Below, in pieces: positions 25,966 to 34,407 of a DNA stretch of 64,000 nucleotides. Below the pieces are notes generated by a model. The model saw only the letters and a list, made by a program, of their open reading frames with translations, was not told the origin of the DNA and did not search any database. Every line of letters begins with the position of its first letter. The stretch's first letter is position 1. The position numbers were made by a program, and so were the translations under genes. Source of the DNA: Aeromicrobium sp. Root236 (GTDB lineage: Bacteria > Actinomycetota > Actinomycetes > Propionibacteriales > Nocardioidaceae); assembly GCF_001428805.1 (NCBI RefSeq), contig NZ_LMIS01000001.1:124001-188000 (forward strand), written 5' to 3'.

Positions 25966-26030
25966 GCGTCCATCTTCCCTCATCGCGGTTCTGATCGGGT
26001 CGCATCATGCGAAAGGCACGCGGTTCAGAG

Positions 26031-26036
26031 TAGTGT
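26031..26036 (+). promoter_or_regulatory. -10 box TAGTGT of a leaderless promoter (plsC-like)
   Basis: TAGTGT ends 7 nt before the GTG at 26044. Confidence 0.5.
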
Positions 26037-26043
26037 CCTGTCC

Positions 26044-26796
26044 GTGTTCTATTGGTTCCTGAAGTTCCTCGCACTGGGCCCGTTGCTCAAGCTGATCTTC
26101 AGGCCTTGGGCCGAGGGCACGGAGAACGTGCCGAAGGAAGGCGCGGTCATCCTCGCGAGCAACCACCTGTCCTACTCCGACTGGCTGTTCATGCCGCTCG
26201 TCATCCCGCGCCGCGTCACGTTCGTCGCCAAGGCCGAGTACTTCGAGGGCTCGGGCATCAAGGGCTGGCTGCAGAAGACGTTCTTCTCCGGTGCCGGCCA
26301 GGTGCCCATCGATCGTACGAGCGGTTCGGCGGCGGCCGGCGCGATCAAGACCCAGCTGCGCCTCCTCAAGGACGGTGAGGTCTGCGGCATCTATCCCGAA
26401 GGCACCCGCTCCCACGACGGCAAGCTCTACCGCGGCCGCACGGGCGTGGCCCGTCTGGCGCTGGAGGCTGGTGTGCCGGTCATCCCGCTGGCCGTCATCG
26501 GCACGGACGTCGTCGCGCCTCCCGGCAAGATCTTCGGCAAGTTCGCGCGTCCCGGCGTCCGCTTCGGCAAGCCGCTCGACTTCAGCCGCTACGAGGGCAT
26601 GCAGGACGATCGCTACATCCTCCGCGCCATCACCGACGAGATCATGTACGAGATCATGCGGCTGTCCGGCCAGGAGTACGTCGACCTCTACGCGCAGGAC
26701 TCCAAGAAGCGCGACCGGGACGCGGAGCGCGAGGCCGCCAAGGTCGTCGCCCGCGCCGAGGCCGACGAGGTCTGGGACGAGATCAAGCCGGAATGA
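26044..26796 (+). CDS. plsC: 1-acylglycerol-3-phosphate O-acyltransferase (PlsC family)
   Basis: Membrane-associated acyltransferase (250 aa) that makes phosphatidate or a related acylated lipid. The catalytic HX4D motif is in SNHLSYSDW (about residue 42), the glycerol-phosphate pocket in YPEGTRSHDGKLYRG (about residue 117) and the fourth block in VPVIPLAVIG. The C-terminal 30 residues are charged and helical (KKRDRDAEREAAK). The GTG at 26044 gives a normal N terminus, with a -10 box 7 nt upstream and no ribosome binding site. Mannoside acylation or another lipid acylation is possible, since the family is broad. Confidence 0.88.
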   Translation: MFYWFLKFLALGPLLKLIFRPWAEGTENVPKEGAVILASNHLSYSDWLFMPLVIPRRVTFVAKAEYFEGSGIKGWLQKTFFSGAGQVPIDRTSGSAAAGAIKTQLRLLKDGEVCGIYPEGTRSHDGKLYRGRTGVARLALEAGVPVIPLAVIGTDVVAPPGKIFGKFARPGVRFGKPLDFSRYEGMQDDRYILRAITDEIMYEIMRLSGQEYVDLYAQDSKKRDRDAEREAAKVVARAEADEVWDEIKPE

Positions 26797-26831
26797 GTGA
26801 GCGAGCTCTGCGAGCAAACCTCAGTCCGCGC

Positions 26832-26880
26832 CAGCGAAGCGGGAGCGATCACGCCGAAGGCGTCAGCAGCGAAGCGTGAG
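26832..26880. repeat. Short direct repeats flanking a small hairpin
   Basis: CAGCGAAGCGGGAG (26832-26845) and CAGCGAAGCGTGAG (26867-26880) differ at one base and flank the hairpin ACGCC-GAA-GGCGT (26851-26863). The gap between plsC and the phosphofructokinase gene holds nothing else recognisable apart from the downstream ribosome binding site. Confidence 0.5.
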
Positions 26881-26921
26881 ACAACTCAACAACTGAACCG
26901 TCACCAACGAAGGGAAGCTCG

Positions 26922-27950
26922 ATGCGCGTCGGCATGCTCACTGGGGGAGGCGACTGCCCCGGACTCAATGCGGTCATCCGTGGCGCGGTGCGCAAGGGAG
27001 TGTCCACGTACGGACATGAGTTCGTCGGCTTCCGAGACGGCTGGCGCGGACCGTTGGAGAACGACACGATCCAGCTCGACATCAACGCCGTCCGCGGCAT
27101 CCTGCCCCGGGGCGGCACGATCCTGGGCTCGTCGCGCACCAACCCGTTCGCCATCGAGAACGGCGTCGAGCGGATCAAGGACAACCTCGCGGCCAACGGC
27201 TGCGACGCGCTGATCGCGATCGGCGGCGAGGACACCCTCGGCGTCGCCACCAAGCTCGCCGACCTCGGCGTCAACGTCGTCGGCGTGCCCAAGACCATCG
27301 ACAACGACCTGTCCGGCACCGACTTCACGTTCGGCTTCGACACCGCGGTCAACATCGCGATGGAGGCGATCGACCGGCTCCACACGACGGCGGAGTCGCA
27401 CCACCGCGTGCTCGTCGTCGAGGTCATGGGCCGGCACGCCGGCTGGATCGCGCTGCACGCCGGACTCGCCGGTGGCGCCAACATCATCCTGATCCCCGAG
27501 CGCCCGTTCGACATCGACAAGGTCTGCGCGCAGGTCGAGAGCCGCTTCGCGACGCACTACTCGCCGATCATCGTGGTCTCGGAGGGCGCCGTCCCCGCCG
27601 ACGGCGGGTCCATGTCGCTCGTGAGCGGCCAGAAGGACGCCTTCGGCCACGTACGCCTCGGCGGCATCGGCGACCGGCTCGCGTCCGAGATCGAGCAGCG
27701 CACGGGCCAGGAGGCCCGCGCTGTCGTCCTGGGCCACATCCAGCGCGGAGGCACGCCCACGGCGTTCGACCGTTGGCTCGCCACGCGGTTCGGCCTCCAC
27801 GCGATCCAGGCGGTCCACGAGGGCGACTTCGGCAAGATGGTCGCCCTGCACGGCACCGAGATCGAGCGCGTGCCGCTGTCGGAGGGCACCAAGGAGCTCA
27901 AGGTCGTACGCCCGGAGCTCTACGAAGAGGCCGAGGTCCTGTTCGGCTGA
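26922..27950 (+). CDS. pfp: 6-phosphofructokinase, probably pyrophosphate-dependent
   Basis: Phosphofructokinase (342 aa) acting between fructose 6-phosphate and fructose 1,6-bisphosphate. It has GGGDCPGLNAVIR at the phosphate-donor loop, PKTIDNDLSGT with the catalytic Asp pair, and MGRHAGWIA. Two diagnostic positions (Gly104 and Gly124 in E. coli ATP-PfkA) read Asp in IGGEDT and Lys in PKTIDND, the combination known for PPi-dependent enzymes. The sequence resembles the Amycolatopsis methanolica PPi-PFK. The reaction would then be reversible and save ATP. GAAGGGAAG lies 4-5 nt before the ATG. An ATP enzyme with atypical residues is the alternative. Confidence 0.88.
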   Translation: MRVGMLTGGGDCPGLNAVIRGAVRKGVSTYGHEFVGFRDGWRGPLENDTIQLDINAVRGILPRGGTILGSSRTNPFAIENGVERIKDNLAANGCDALIAIGGEDTLGVATKLADLGVNVVGVPKTIDNDLSGTDFTFGFDTAVNIAMEAIDRLHTTAESHHRVLVVEVMGRHAGWIALHAGLAGGANIILIPERPFDIDKVCAQVESRFATHYSPIIVVSEGAVPADGGSMSLVSGQKDAFGHVRLGGIGDRLASEIEQRTGQEARAVVLGHIQRGGTPTAFDRWLATRFGLHAIQAVHEGDFGKMVALHGTEIERVPLSEGTKELKVVRPELYEEAEVLFG

Positions 27951-27999
27951 GGTCGCGTCCACGCAAGAACGCGTGGAACGGGCGGTGTCGCCACGCAGG

Positions 28000-28005
28000 T
28001 ATCCT
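28000..28005 (+). promoter_or_regulatory. -10 box TATCCT of a leaderless promoter (aroG)
   Basis: TATCCT ends exactly 6 nt before the GTG at 28012; no ribosome binding site is seen. Confidence 0.6.
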
Positions 28006-28011
28006 TGGCGG

Positions 28012-29349
28012 GTGAGTATTCCCAGCCTTGACGACCTCCATGCGATGGGTGCTGCCCAGCAGCCCACGTATGTCGATCCCTCTGCCCGCGACGCCGCGGT
28101 GCAGACGCTGCGGAAGATGCCACCCCTGGTGTTTGCCGGCGAGTGCGACGCGTTGCGTGACCGGCTCGCCGAGGTCGCGCGCGGTGAGGCGTTCCTGCTG
28201 CAGGGCGGCGACTGCGCCGAGACGTTCGAGGGTGTCACCGCTGAGAACGTCCGCAACAAGCTCCGTGTCCTGCTCTCGATGGCGGTCGTGCTGACCTACG
28301 CCGCGAGCGTCCCTGTCGTCAAGGTCGGCCGGCTCGCCGGTCAGTACGCCAAGCCCCGCTCGAGCGACTCCGAGACCCGCGACGGTGTCACGCTGCCGGC
28401 CTACCGCGGCGACGCGGTCAACGGCTTCGACTTCAACGCCGAGTCGCGGGCGCACGACCCGCAGCGGCTCGTCGACGTCTACCACGCCTCGGCGTCCACG
28501 CTGAACCTTGCACGCGCGTTCACGACCGGTGGTTACGCCGACCTGCGCCAGATGCACGCGTGGAACACCGACTTCGTCAAGAACAGCCCGGTCGGCGAGC
28601 GCTACGAGCGCGTCGGCGCCGAGATCGACCGCGCCCTCGCGTTCATGGACGCGATCGGTGTCGATCCCGACGAGTTCCACACGGTCGACTTCTTCTCCTC
28701 GCACGAGGCCCTGATCCTCGAGTACGAGCACTCGCTGACGCGCATCGACTCGCGCACCGAGCGGCCCTACGACGTGTCGAGCCACTTCGTGTGGATCGGC
28801 GAGAGGACGCGTCAGCTCGACGGCGCCCACGTGGAGCTGATGAGCAAGATCGCCAACCCGATCGGCGTCAAGCTCGGCCCCACGAGCACCGCCGACGACG
28901 CGATCGCGCTCTACGAGAAGCTCAACCCCGAGCGCACGCCCGGCAAGATCACGTTCATCACCCGCTTCGGTGCCGGCAAGATCCGCGACGGGCTGCCCAA
29001 CCTCGTCGAGAAGGTCACCGCCGCGGGCATCGAGGTCGCGTGGGTGTGCGACCCGATGCACGGCAACACGTTCGAGACCTCCAACGGCTACAAGACTCGC
29101 GAGTTCGACGACGTCATCGACGAGGTCCGCGGCTTCTTCGAGGTGCACCGCTCGCTCGGCACGTGGCCCGGCGGCGTGCACGTCGAGCTCACCGGCGACG
29201 ACGTCACGGAGTGCGTGGGCGGCGGCGCCAAGCTGTCGGCCGAGGACCTGTCGCACCGTTACGAGACGCTGTGCGACCCGCGCCTCAACCGTGCCCAAAG
29301 CCTGGAGCTCGCGTTCCTCGTCGCCGAGATGTTGTCCGGTCGGTCTTGA
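28012..29349 (+). CDS. aroG: 3-deoxy-7-phosphoheptulonate synthase, class II (AroG)
   Basis: Condenses phosphoenolpyruvate and erythrose 4-phosphate to DAHP, the first step of the shikimate pathway. The 445-residue protein is of the class II (plant/mycobacterial) type, with the metal-binding Cys in GGDCAETFEG, the KVGRLAGQYAKPRS segment, TRFGAGKIRDGLP and CDPMHGNT. GTG 28012 follows a TATCCT box by 6 nt. The M. tuberculosis enzyme is feedback-regulated by aromatic amino acids and partners chorismate mutase, and the same is plausible here. The next gene is 168 nt away. Confidence 0.95.
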   Translation: MSIPSLDDLHAMGAAQQPTYVDPSARDAAVQTLRKMPPLVFAGECDALRDRLAEVARGEAFLLQGGDCAETFEGVTAENVRNKLRVLLSMAVVLTYAASVPVVKVGRLAGQYAKPRSSDSETRDGVTLPAYRGDAVNGFDFNAESRAHDPQRLVDVYHASASTLNLARAFTTGGYADLRQMHAWNTDFVKNSPVGERYERVGAEIDRALAFMDAIGVDPDEFHTVDFFSSHEALILEYEHSLTRIDSRTERPYDVSSHFVWIGERTRQLDGAHVELMSKIANPIGVKLGPTSTADDAIALYEKLNPERTPGKITFITRFGAGKIRDGLPNLVEKVTAAGIEVAWVCDPMHGNTFETSNGYKTREFDDVIDEVRGFFEVHRSLGTWPGGVHVELTGDDVTECVGGGAKLSAEDLSHRYETLCDPRLNRAQSLELAFLVAEMLSGRS

Positions 29350-29516
29350 GTTCTCTCGGTTCGCGTTGGGGTCGGGGTCGACGACGTCTTCTGGTCGTCG
29401 TCTCACCATGACTCGACCTTGCAGGGGCTCGAGCCGTCGCTCCGAGGTGCTTTCTGCTGCCGTCGCGCCCCGGTCCAGGCGTCGCGTCGTGACGGAGCCA
29501 CGTGTCGGCTGGGTCC

Positions 29517-29996
29517 ATGGCTGAGCTCACCTACGCCGAGGTCGGGGCGACGGCCTCCGAGCCGCTGCCTGACGGCTATCACCACGTACGAGCCACACGC
29601 TCGCTCGGTGTCGTCGACCTCGACGCGGTCGGCGAGATCCTGTTCAGCTGGAAGGTTCAGGAGCGGGCCGGTGTGCGCCGGGTCGCCGGCCCCGAACGGG
29701 TGGCGCTCGGCGTTGACGTGACGTTCCGTTCGTTGCTCCAGACGATCCCGTGCCGCGTCGTCGAGGTCGTGGACGAGCCTGATCGCCGCGGCTTCGCGTA
29801 CGGCACGCTGCCCGGACATCCCGAGACGGGGGAGGAGCGCTTCGTCGTCGAGCGTGACCCGGCGACCGGCGAGGTGACGGCGACGATCTGTGCCTTCTCC
29901 AACCCGGCCACCTGGGTGACCCGGCTCGGTGGTCCCGTGGGTCGGCTCGTGCAGCGAGTGATGACCCGTCGCTACCTCGACGCGATGGATCCCTAG
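29517..29996 (+). CDS. DUF1990 family protein
   Basis: A 159-residue soluble protein of the DUF1990 family, which has a lipocalin/START-like appearance and no established function. Recognisable parts are the N-terminal TYAEVGATAS, the YHHVRATRSLG segment and the central FAYGTLPGHPETGEERF. The ATG at 29517 lacks a good ribosome binding site; the in-frame GTG at 29502, with GGAG 4 nt upstream, would add five residues. It overlaps the convergent decarboxylase-family gene by 4 nt at the stops. Confidence 0.75.
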   Translation: MAELTYAEVGATASEPLPDGYHHVRATRSLGVVDLDAVGEILFSWKVQERAGVRRVAGPERVALGVDVTFRSLLQTIPCRVVEVVDEPDRRGFAYGTLPGHPETGEERFVVERDPATGEVTATICAFSNPATWVTRLGGPVGRLVQRVMTRRYLDAMDP

Positions 29997-30523
29997 TCCT
30001 CCGGCTGGACCTTCAGCGTCAGCAGGACGGTGGCCAACGAGTCGTACTGGCCGCACAGCAGCAGGAACTCGATGAGCTCGGGCTCCGTGAGGTGCCGGCT
30101 CAGCGCGGCCCACGTGGCATCGTCGATGAACTTGTCGTCGACGAACTGGTCGACCGCCGCGAAGAACGCCCGCTCCCGCTCGGTCCAGCCCGGCCAGGTC
30201 TCGTCGGCGAGGTGGTCGATCTGCGCGGGGGTCACGCCGGCCTTGCGGCCGATGCGGACGTGGTGCCGACGTTCGTACTCGCACTCGCGGATCGTGGCGA
30301 TGCGCAGGATGACGAGCTCGCTCTCGCGGCGGGGGAGCCGGCCACCGGGCATCAGCTTGCCGCTGTAGTAGAGCCAGCCGCGGAAGAGCTTGCGCTGCCG
30401 ACCGAGCGTCGTGAAGATGTTGGGCTTCGTGCCGCCGATGACCCGACCGGCGACCGCGCTCACTCCGTAGTTGACGAGTCCGAGCTCCTTGAGCCCGCCG
30501 GGCGCGATACGGGGTTGGTCCAT
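29993..30523 (-). CDS. Carboxymuconolactone decarboxylase (CMD) family protein
   Basis: A 176-residue AhpD-like helical protein. The CMD core includes RRESELVILRIA and the ECEYERRHHVRIGRKAGV motif, where the usual AhpD Cys pair is replaced by one Cys plus the E...C...H arrangement of the enzyme subgroup. It could be a decarboxylase or a peroxidase-like oxidoreductase; the substrate cannot be told. It is transcribed from its own leaderless promoter, whose -10 box overlaps the 3' end of the upstream EamA gene. Confidence 0.8.
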   Translation of the reverse strand: MDQPRIAPGGLKELGLVNYGVSAVAGRVIGGTKPNIFTTLGRQRKLFRGWLYYSGKLMPGGRLPRRESELVILRIATIRECEYERRHHVRIGRKAGVTPAQIDHLADETWPGWTERERAFFAAVDQFVDDKFIDDATWAALSRHLTEPELIEFLLLCGQYDSLATVLLTLKVQPED

Positions 30524-30527
30524 CGCG

Positions 30528-31400
30528 TCAGTCTAGGGGAACCTGTACGGACGTCTCACTACGCCCGGACGTCTCCGCGAGGATCATGGCGGCGAGCACG
30601 AGGGCACCCCCGACGAGCAGGCGCCAGCCGACGCCTTCGTCGCCGAACGTGATGGCGAAGGTCGCGGCGAACACCGGCTCCATCGTCATGAGGAGCGCGG
30701 CGCGGGATGCGTCGAGCTGGCTCTGGGCCCACGTCTGCGCCAGCATCGCGAGGGCGCCGGCCGCCAGCGCCATGTAGACCGTGGCGACCCAGTCGCCTGA
30801 CCGCTCGGGCAGTGTCAGCCCTCCGGGCGCGGCGGCGACGAAGCACAGTGCGGCGATGACGCCCATCTGGATCGTGGCCATGGCGTACGCGTCCTCGGCC
30901 GTGGACCACCGCGACAGCACCACGATGTGCACCGCGTAGAGGATCGCGCAGACGAACGTGATCGACTCGCCGAATCCCACGGCGAAGCCGCGCAGCGAGA
31001 GGATCGCCAAGCCGATGGTCGACAGGGCGACGGCCACCCAGACGATCCTGGACACGCGCTGGCGGAAGGCCAAGGAAGCGAGCACAGGAGTGGCCACGAC
31101 GTAGAGGCCGGTGATGAAGCCCGACACGCTCGCGTCGGTGTGGCCCAGGCCGACGGTCTGCATGATCTGCGCGACGCCATAGATGCCACCGGCGTACACG
31201 CTGCGGCGGCGCACCTCGGGGGAGAGGCGACCGATCGCGCGGGGCGCGATCAGCAGGAGCGTGAGGAACGCGATCGTGAAGCGTACGGCGAGGAAGTCCG
31301 GCGCCGGCACGCGGTCGAGCAGGTCCTTGATCAGGAAGAACGTCGAGCCCCATACGGCGGTGACGCCGAGCAGCGCCGCGGCGGCGAGCCTGGTGCGCAC
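30528..31400 (-). CDS. EamA-family drug/metabolite transporter (10 TM)
   Basis: Inner-membrane exporter of the DMT superfamily (290 aa) with two EamA repeats of five helices each and the usual LWGST-like N-terminal motif (VWGSTFFLIKD). The ligand is unknown; amino acids or small metabolites are common for this group. The GTG start lies 3 nt after the stop of the kinase gene pknL, so it is probably co-transcribed with pknL. A paired-domain boundary falls near residue 140. Confidence 0.85.
   Translation of the reverse strand: MRTRLAAAALLGVTAVWGSTFFLIKDLLDRVPAPDFLAVRFTIAFLTLLLIAPRAIGRLSPEVRRRSVYAGGIYGVAQIMQTVGLGHTDASVSGFITGLYVVATPVLASLAFRQRVSRIVWVAVALSTIGLAILSLRGFAVGFGESITFVCAILYAVHIVVLSRWSTAEDAYAMATIQMGVIAALCFVAAAPGGLTLPERSGDWVATVYMALAAGALAMLAQTWAQSQLDASRAALLMTMEPVFAATFAITFGDEGVGWRLLVGGALVLAAMILAETSGRSETSVQVPLD
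30530..30535 (-). promoter_or_regulatory. -10 box TAGACT of a leaderless promoter (CMD family gene)
   Basis: On the reverse strand TAGACT ends 6 nt before the ATG at 30523 and touches the stop of the upstream gene. Confidence 0.5.
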
Positions 31401-31403
31401 GGG

Positions 31404-33473
31404 TCAGAAGCCGACGATGGTGACGGTGCTGCCCTTGGGACGGGATCCGCTGGACGGTGTCTGTGCCCGCACGGTGAAGTTGCCAGCGCCGAACGGGGTC
31501 ACCTTGAAGCCGGCGCGCTTGAGGATCACCATGGCCGAGACCTTGGGCCGGCCGACCACGTTGGGCACCTCGATGAGCTCGGGTCCCTTGGAGACGGTGA
31601 GCGTGATCGTGTCGCCCTTGATCTGGGTGCCCTCGAACGGGTCCTGGCTCACGACGATGCCCTTGGCGACGTCGTCGCTGAAGACCTCACTGGCCTTGAC
31701 CTTGAACCCGGCCTTCTCCAGCCCGGCCTTGGCGTCCTGGAACGATCGGCCGCGGTAGTCGACGACGTCGATGGGCTTGGGACCCTTGCTGATCGCGAGG
31801 TCGACCGTCTGTCCGCGCTTGAGCTCGTCCTTGTAGGTGTGGTTGGTCGGGCCGACCACACGGCCCTCGCGGACCTTCTCGTCGTAGACCTGCTTGAGCT
31901 CGCCGACCTTGAGGTGGACCTTGTCGAGCGCGGCCGTGGCGGCGGCGACCGTCTGCCCCTTGATGGTCGTGGGGATGAAGAAGCGCTCGGGACCCAGGGA
32001 GACGACCGCGTCGATCGTCTTGCCCGGCAGGATCTTGGCGCCGGGCTCGGGGTTGGTGTCGATGACCGTGCCGGCGGGTGCCTTCTCGGAGTACTCCTCC
32101 TTGATCACCTTGAAGGAGAAGCCGTTCCTCTGGGCTGCCTCCTTGGCGATCGTCACCGCATTGCCCTCGAGGGACGGCGTCTTGTCGTAGCGGCCGACGC
32201 TGAACCAATAGCTGACCGCGAAGACGAGGAGCGCCAGCAGGACGACGAGGATCAGCAGGTTGCGGCCGCGATGCGACTTCGCCTCGGCACCGCGGGCCTC
32301 CTTGTAGGCCTCCGGCGAGATCGGCGGGTGGAGTCCGACCGGGCGCTCCGCCGTCTCGGGCAGCTCCGGCGGGGTGTCGAGGCCGGCGCGGGTGGCGGGG
32401 TCGACCGGCATCGGCGCCAGTCCGGCGGACCACTGGACCGTGGCCTCGTTGACGTCGACGGCCTCGGTGGCCTCGGAGTCGGACGCCAGGGAGCGGGAGG
32501 CCAGCGGGGCGGACTGGGTCACCGGGACGGTGCGCGCCTCGTCGGGATCGACGTGGCGTACGCCCGGCAGGAGGTCAGCGACGAGGTCGGGGTCGTCGGC
32601 GAGCCCGGCATCGAGTGCGCGCTGCACGGACCGGACCTGCTGCAGCATGACTCGCGCGTCGGTGGATCGCTGGTCGCGGTCGCGCACCGTCGCCCGCGCC
32701 ACCAGCGCGTCGACGTACGGGGGGATGCCGGGCTGGATCGCCGAGGGGGCGCCGATGTCCTCGTGCACGTGCTTGTAGGCCACCTGGATGGGGGACTCGC
32801 CGGCGTGCGGCTTGATCCCCGTGAGCATCTCGTAGAGCATCGCGCCGCACGCGTAGATGTCGGAGCGGGCGTCGGCGCCGTCGTTCGTGACGATCTCGGG
32901 AGCGAGGTAGGAGACCGTGCCGATCAGCGTGCCGCCCGTGGCGGTCGTCGCGGCGCTGACGGCACGCGCGAGACCGAAGTCGGCGACCTTGACGTCACCG
33001 TCGGGGGTGATCAGGACGTTCTCGGGCTTGACGTCGCGGTGGATGATCTTGGCGGCGTGGGCGGCCGAGAGGGCGACGAGCACCTGCTCCAGCAGCTCGA
33101 GTGCGCGGTAGGGCGGCATCGGCGCCTCGTCGCGCATGAGGTCGCGCAACGTGCGGCCGGGGACGTACTCCATGACGAGATAGGTGACGTCGCCGTCGCG
33201 CCCCTGGTCGAACACGGAGACGACGTTGCGGTGGTTGAGCTTGGCGGCGGACTTGGCCTCGCGGACGAACCGGTCGGTGAACTGCTGGTCGTCGCCGAGG
33301 CCGTGGTGCATGACCTTGATCGCGACCTCGCGGTCGAGCCGCTGGTCGACGGCCCGGAACACGCTCGCCATCCCGCCACGCGCGATGCGGGTGCCGATCA
33401 GGTAGCGGTCGTTGAGGACGCGCCCGACCAGGGCTTCGTCGCCCGTCACTGTCACGCCACCCTCCCTCGACAT
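31404..33473 (-). CDS. pknL: Ser/Thr protein kinase PknL-like with C-terminal PASTA repeats
   Basis: Transmembrane Hanks-type kinase (689 aa from this start). The kinase domain (about residues 20-280) has the ARGGMASVF nucleotide loop, AIKVM lysine, HRDVKPEN catalytic loop, DFGLA and APE motif. A juxtamembrane linker follows, then one membrane segment (about 403-423) and four extracellular PASTA repeats (about 430-689) that usually sense peptidoglycan fragments. Position between aroG and the polyprenyl synthase matches mycobacterial pknL. The start is uncertain: the TAGAAT promoter box at 33505-33500 puts the mRNA start near 33493, so ATG 33473 or GTG 33455 (with GGGAGG upstream) is preferred over the longest frame. 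Confidence 0.9.
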   Translation of the reverse strand: MSREGGVTVTGDEALVGRVLNDRYLIGTRIARGGMASVFRAVDQRLDREVAIKVMHHGLGDDQQFTDRFVREAKSAAKLNHRNVVSVFDQGRDGDVTYLVMEYVPGRTLRDLMRDEAPMPPYRALELLEQVLVALSAAHAAKIIHRDVKPENVLITPDGDVKVADFGLARAVSAATTATGGTLIGTVSYLAPEIVTNDGADARSDIYACGAMLYEMLTGIKPHAGESPIQVAYKHVHEDIGAPSAIQPGIPPYVDALVARATVRDRDQRSTDARVMLQQVRSVQRALDAGLADDPDLVADLLPGVRHVDPDEARTVPVTQSAPLASRSLASDSEATEAVDVNEATVQWSAGLAPMPVDPATRAGLDTPPELPETAERPVGLHPPISPEAYKEARGAEAKSHRGRNLLILVVLLALLVFAVSYWFSVGRYDKTPSLEGNAVTIAKEAAQRNGFSFKVIKEEYSEKAPAGTVIDTNPEPGAKILPGKTIDAVVSLGPERFFIPTTIKGQTVAAATAALDKVHLKVGELKQVYDEKVREGRVVGPTNHTYKDELKRGQTVDLAISKGPKPIDVVDYRGRSFQDAKAGLEKAGFKVKASEVFSDDVAKGIVVSQDPFEGTQIKGDTITLTVSKGPELIEVPNVVGRPKVSAMVILKRAGFKVTPFGAGNFTVRAQTPSSGSRPKGSTVTIVGF

Positions 33474-33499
33474 CTGGATCCCCCCGAACCCGTCCACTG

Positions 33500-33505
33500 A
33501 TTCTA
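33500..33505 (-). promoter_or_regulatory. -10 box TAGAAT for pknL
   Basis: Near-consensus -10 on the reverse strand. Transcription would begin near 33493, inside the longest open frame, which argues against the GTG start at 33518. Confidence 0.5.
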
Positions 33506-33586
33506 GAGACTCTTCCACATCCAGAACGTGACGGTGGGCGTGTCACGGTGTTGCCGTGACGTTCGCCACGTCGCTCATGAGGGACG

Positions 33587-33994
33587 ATGGACGGCATGCG
33601 CCGCGGTGGCTGGATCCTCCTGTTGACGATCGTGGGCGTCCTGGTGATCGTCCTCGGCGCACGCGACAGGTCGGCCGATGACGATCCTGCGCCGACGTCG
33701 ACGACGCAGACGCAGGCCGTTCCGGACCGTCAGGGGCTGCCGGCGGAGGCGTTCGAGACGATCGCCCTGATCAGGGCCGGCGGTCCCTTCCCCTACAGCA
33801 GGGACGGTGTCGTGTTCATGAACCGCGAGGGTCTGCTGCCGGAGCATGAGCGCGGCTACTGGCACGAATACACGGTGCCGACCCCGGGCGAGTCGGACCG
33901 CGGCGCCCGCCGGATCATTGCCGGGCGGGGTGGCGAGCTCTACTACACGGCCGACCACTACCGCTCGTTCGTACGCGTGAAGGAGCCACGATGA
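33587..33994 (+). CDS. Barnase/RNase Sa-like secreted guanyl ribonuclease
   Basis: A 135-residue protein with an N-terminal hydrophobic signal or anchor (about residues 9-24) and a C-terminal microbial ribonuclease domain (about 52-133). The domain shows the family pattern GPFPYSRDGVVFMNREGLLP, the catalytic Glu in YWHEYTVP, the Arg in GARRIIAG and the catalytic His in YYTADHYRSF. It would cleave RNA after guanine. A barstar-family gene follows with a 4-nt overlap, so toxin and inhibitor are co-translated. An in-frame ATG at 33596 is an equally possible start. Confidence 0.85.
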   Translation: MDGMRRGGWILLLTIVGVLVIVLGARDRSADDDPAPTSTTQTQAVPDRQGLPAEAFETIALIRAGGPFPYSRDGVVFMNREGLLPEHERGYWHEYTVPTPGESDRGARRIIAGRGGELYYTADHYRSFVRVKEPR

Positions 33995-34407
33995 CCGCGA
34001 CCTTCGACTCGGTGCTGGCCGGGCGGGTCTCGCCGGGCGTGTACGCCTGGCGTGGCCGACGCGACCGCGACCTGGTGGGCGAGGCGACGGCCGCCGGGTG
34101 GCAGGCGCTCGGCCTCGACACGCGCGGCGTGACGTCGTACGACGAGTTCTACGACAGGGTGGCGGCCTCCTGGTCGCTGCCGGAGTGGTTCGGCCGCAAC
34201 CTCGACGCGTTGTTCGACGCCCTGGCCGACCTCACCGCTCAGCCGACGGTGATCGTGTGGGACGGGCTGCGGGAGCTGGCCGACGTCGACCCCGTGCAGA
34301 CCAGCGCGGTCGTCGAGGTGCTGCGCGATGCGACTGGTCAGGCGCCGGCGCTCGTCGTGGTGGTGCGCGACGAGCTGGAGGTCAGCGAGTTCGACGGGTT
34401 GCTGTGA
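33991..34407 (+). CDS. Barstar-family ribonuclease inhibitor
   Basis: A 138-residue protein of the barstar family, expected to bind and block the ribonuclease encoded just upstream while it is still in the cytoplasm. The family signature DEFYDRVAASWSLPEWFGRN-LDAL is present in two adjacent parts (about residues 51-73), followed by the acidic WDGLRELADVD inhibitory loop region. The ATG overlaps the ribonuclease stop by 4 nt (ATGA). The 3' end overlaps the convergent polyprenyl synthase gene by 26 nt. Confidence 0.87.
   Translation: MTATFDSVLAGRVSPGVYAWRGRRDRDLVGEATAAGWQALGLDTRGVTSYDEFYDRVAASWSLPEWFGRNLDALFDALADLTAQPTVIVWDGLRELADVDPVQTSAVVEVLRDATGQAPALVVVVRDELEVSEFDGLL

Noticed and set aside
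29379..29402. Hairpin CGACGACG...CGTCGTC after aroG as a terminator
   Set aside because: The stem is only about 7 bp of simple-repeat sequence with a 9-nt loop and no T-tract; support is too weak to annotate.
30927..33500. An 857-codon open frame on the plus strand opposite pknL
   Set aside because: It is antisense to a kinase with intact motifs, is rich in Arg, Asp, Gly, Val and His in repeats typical of GC-rich shadow frames, and shows no domain.
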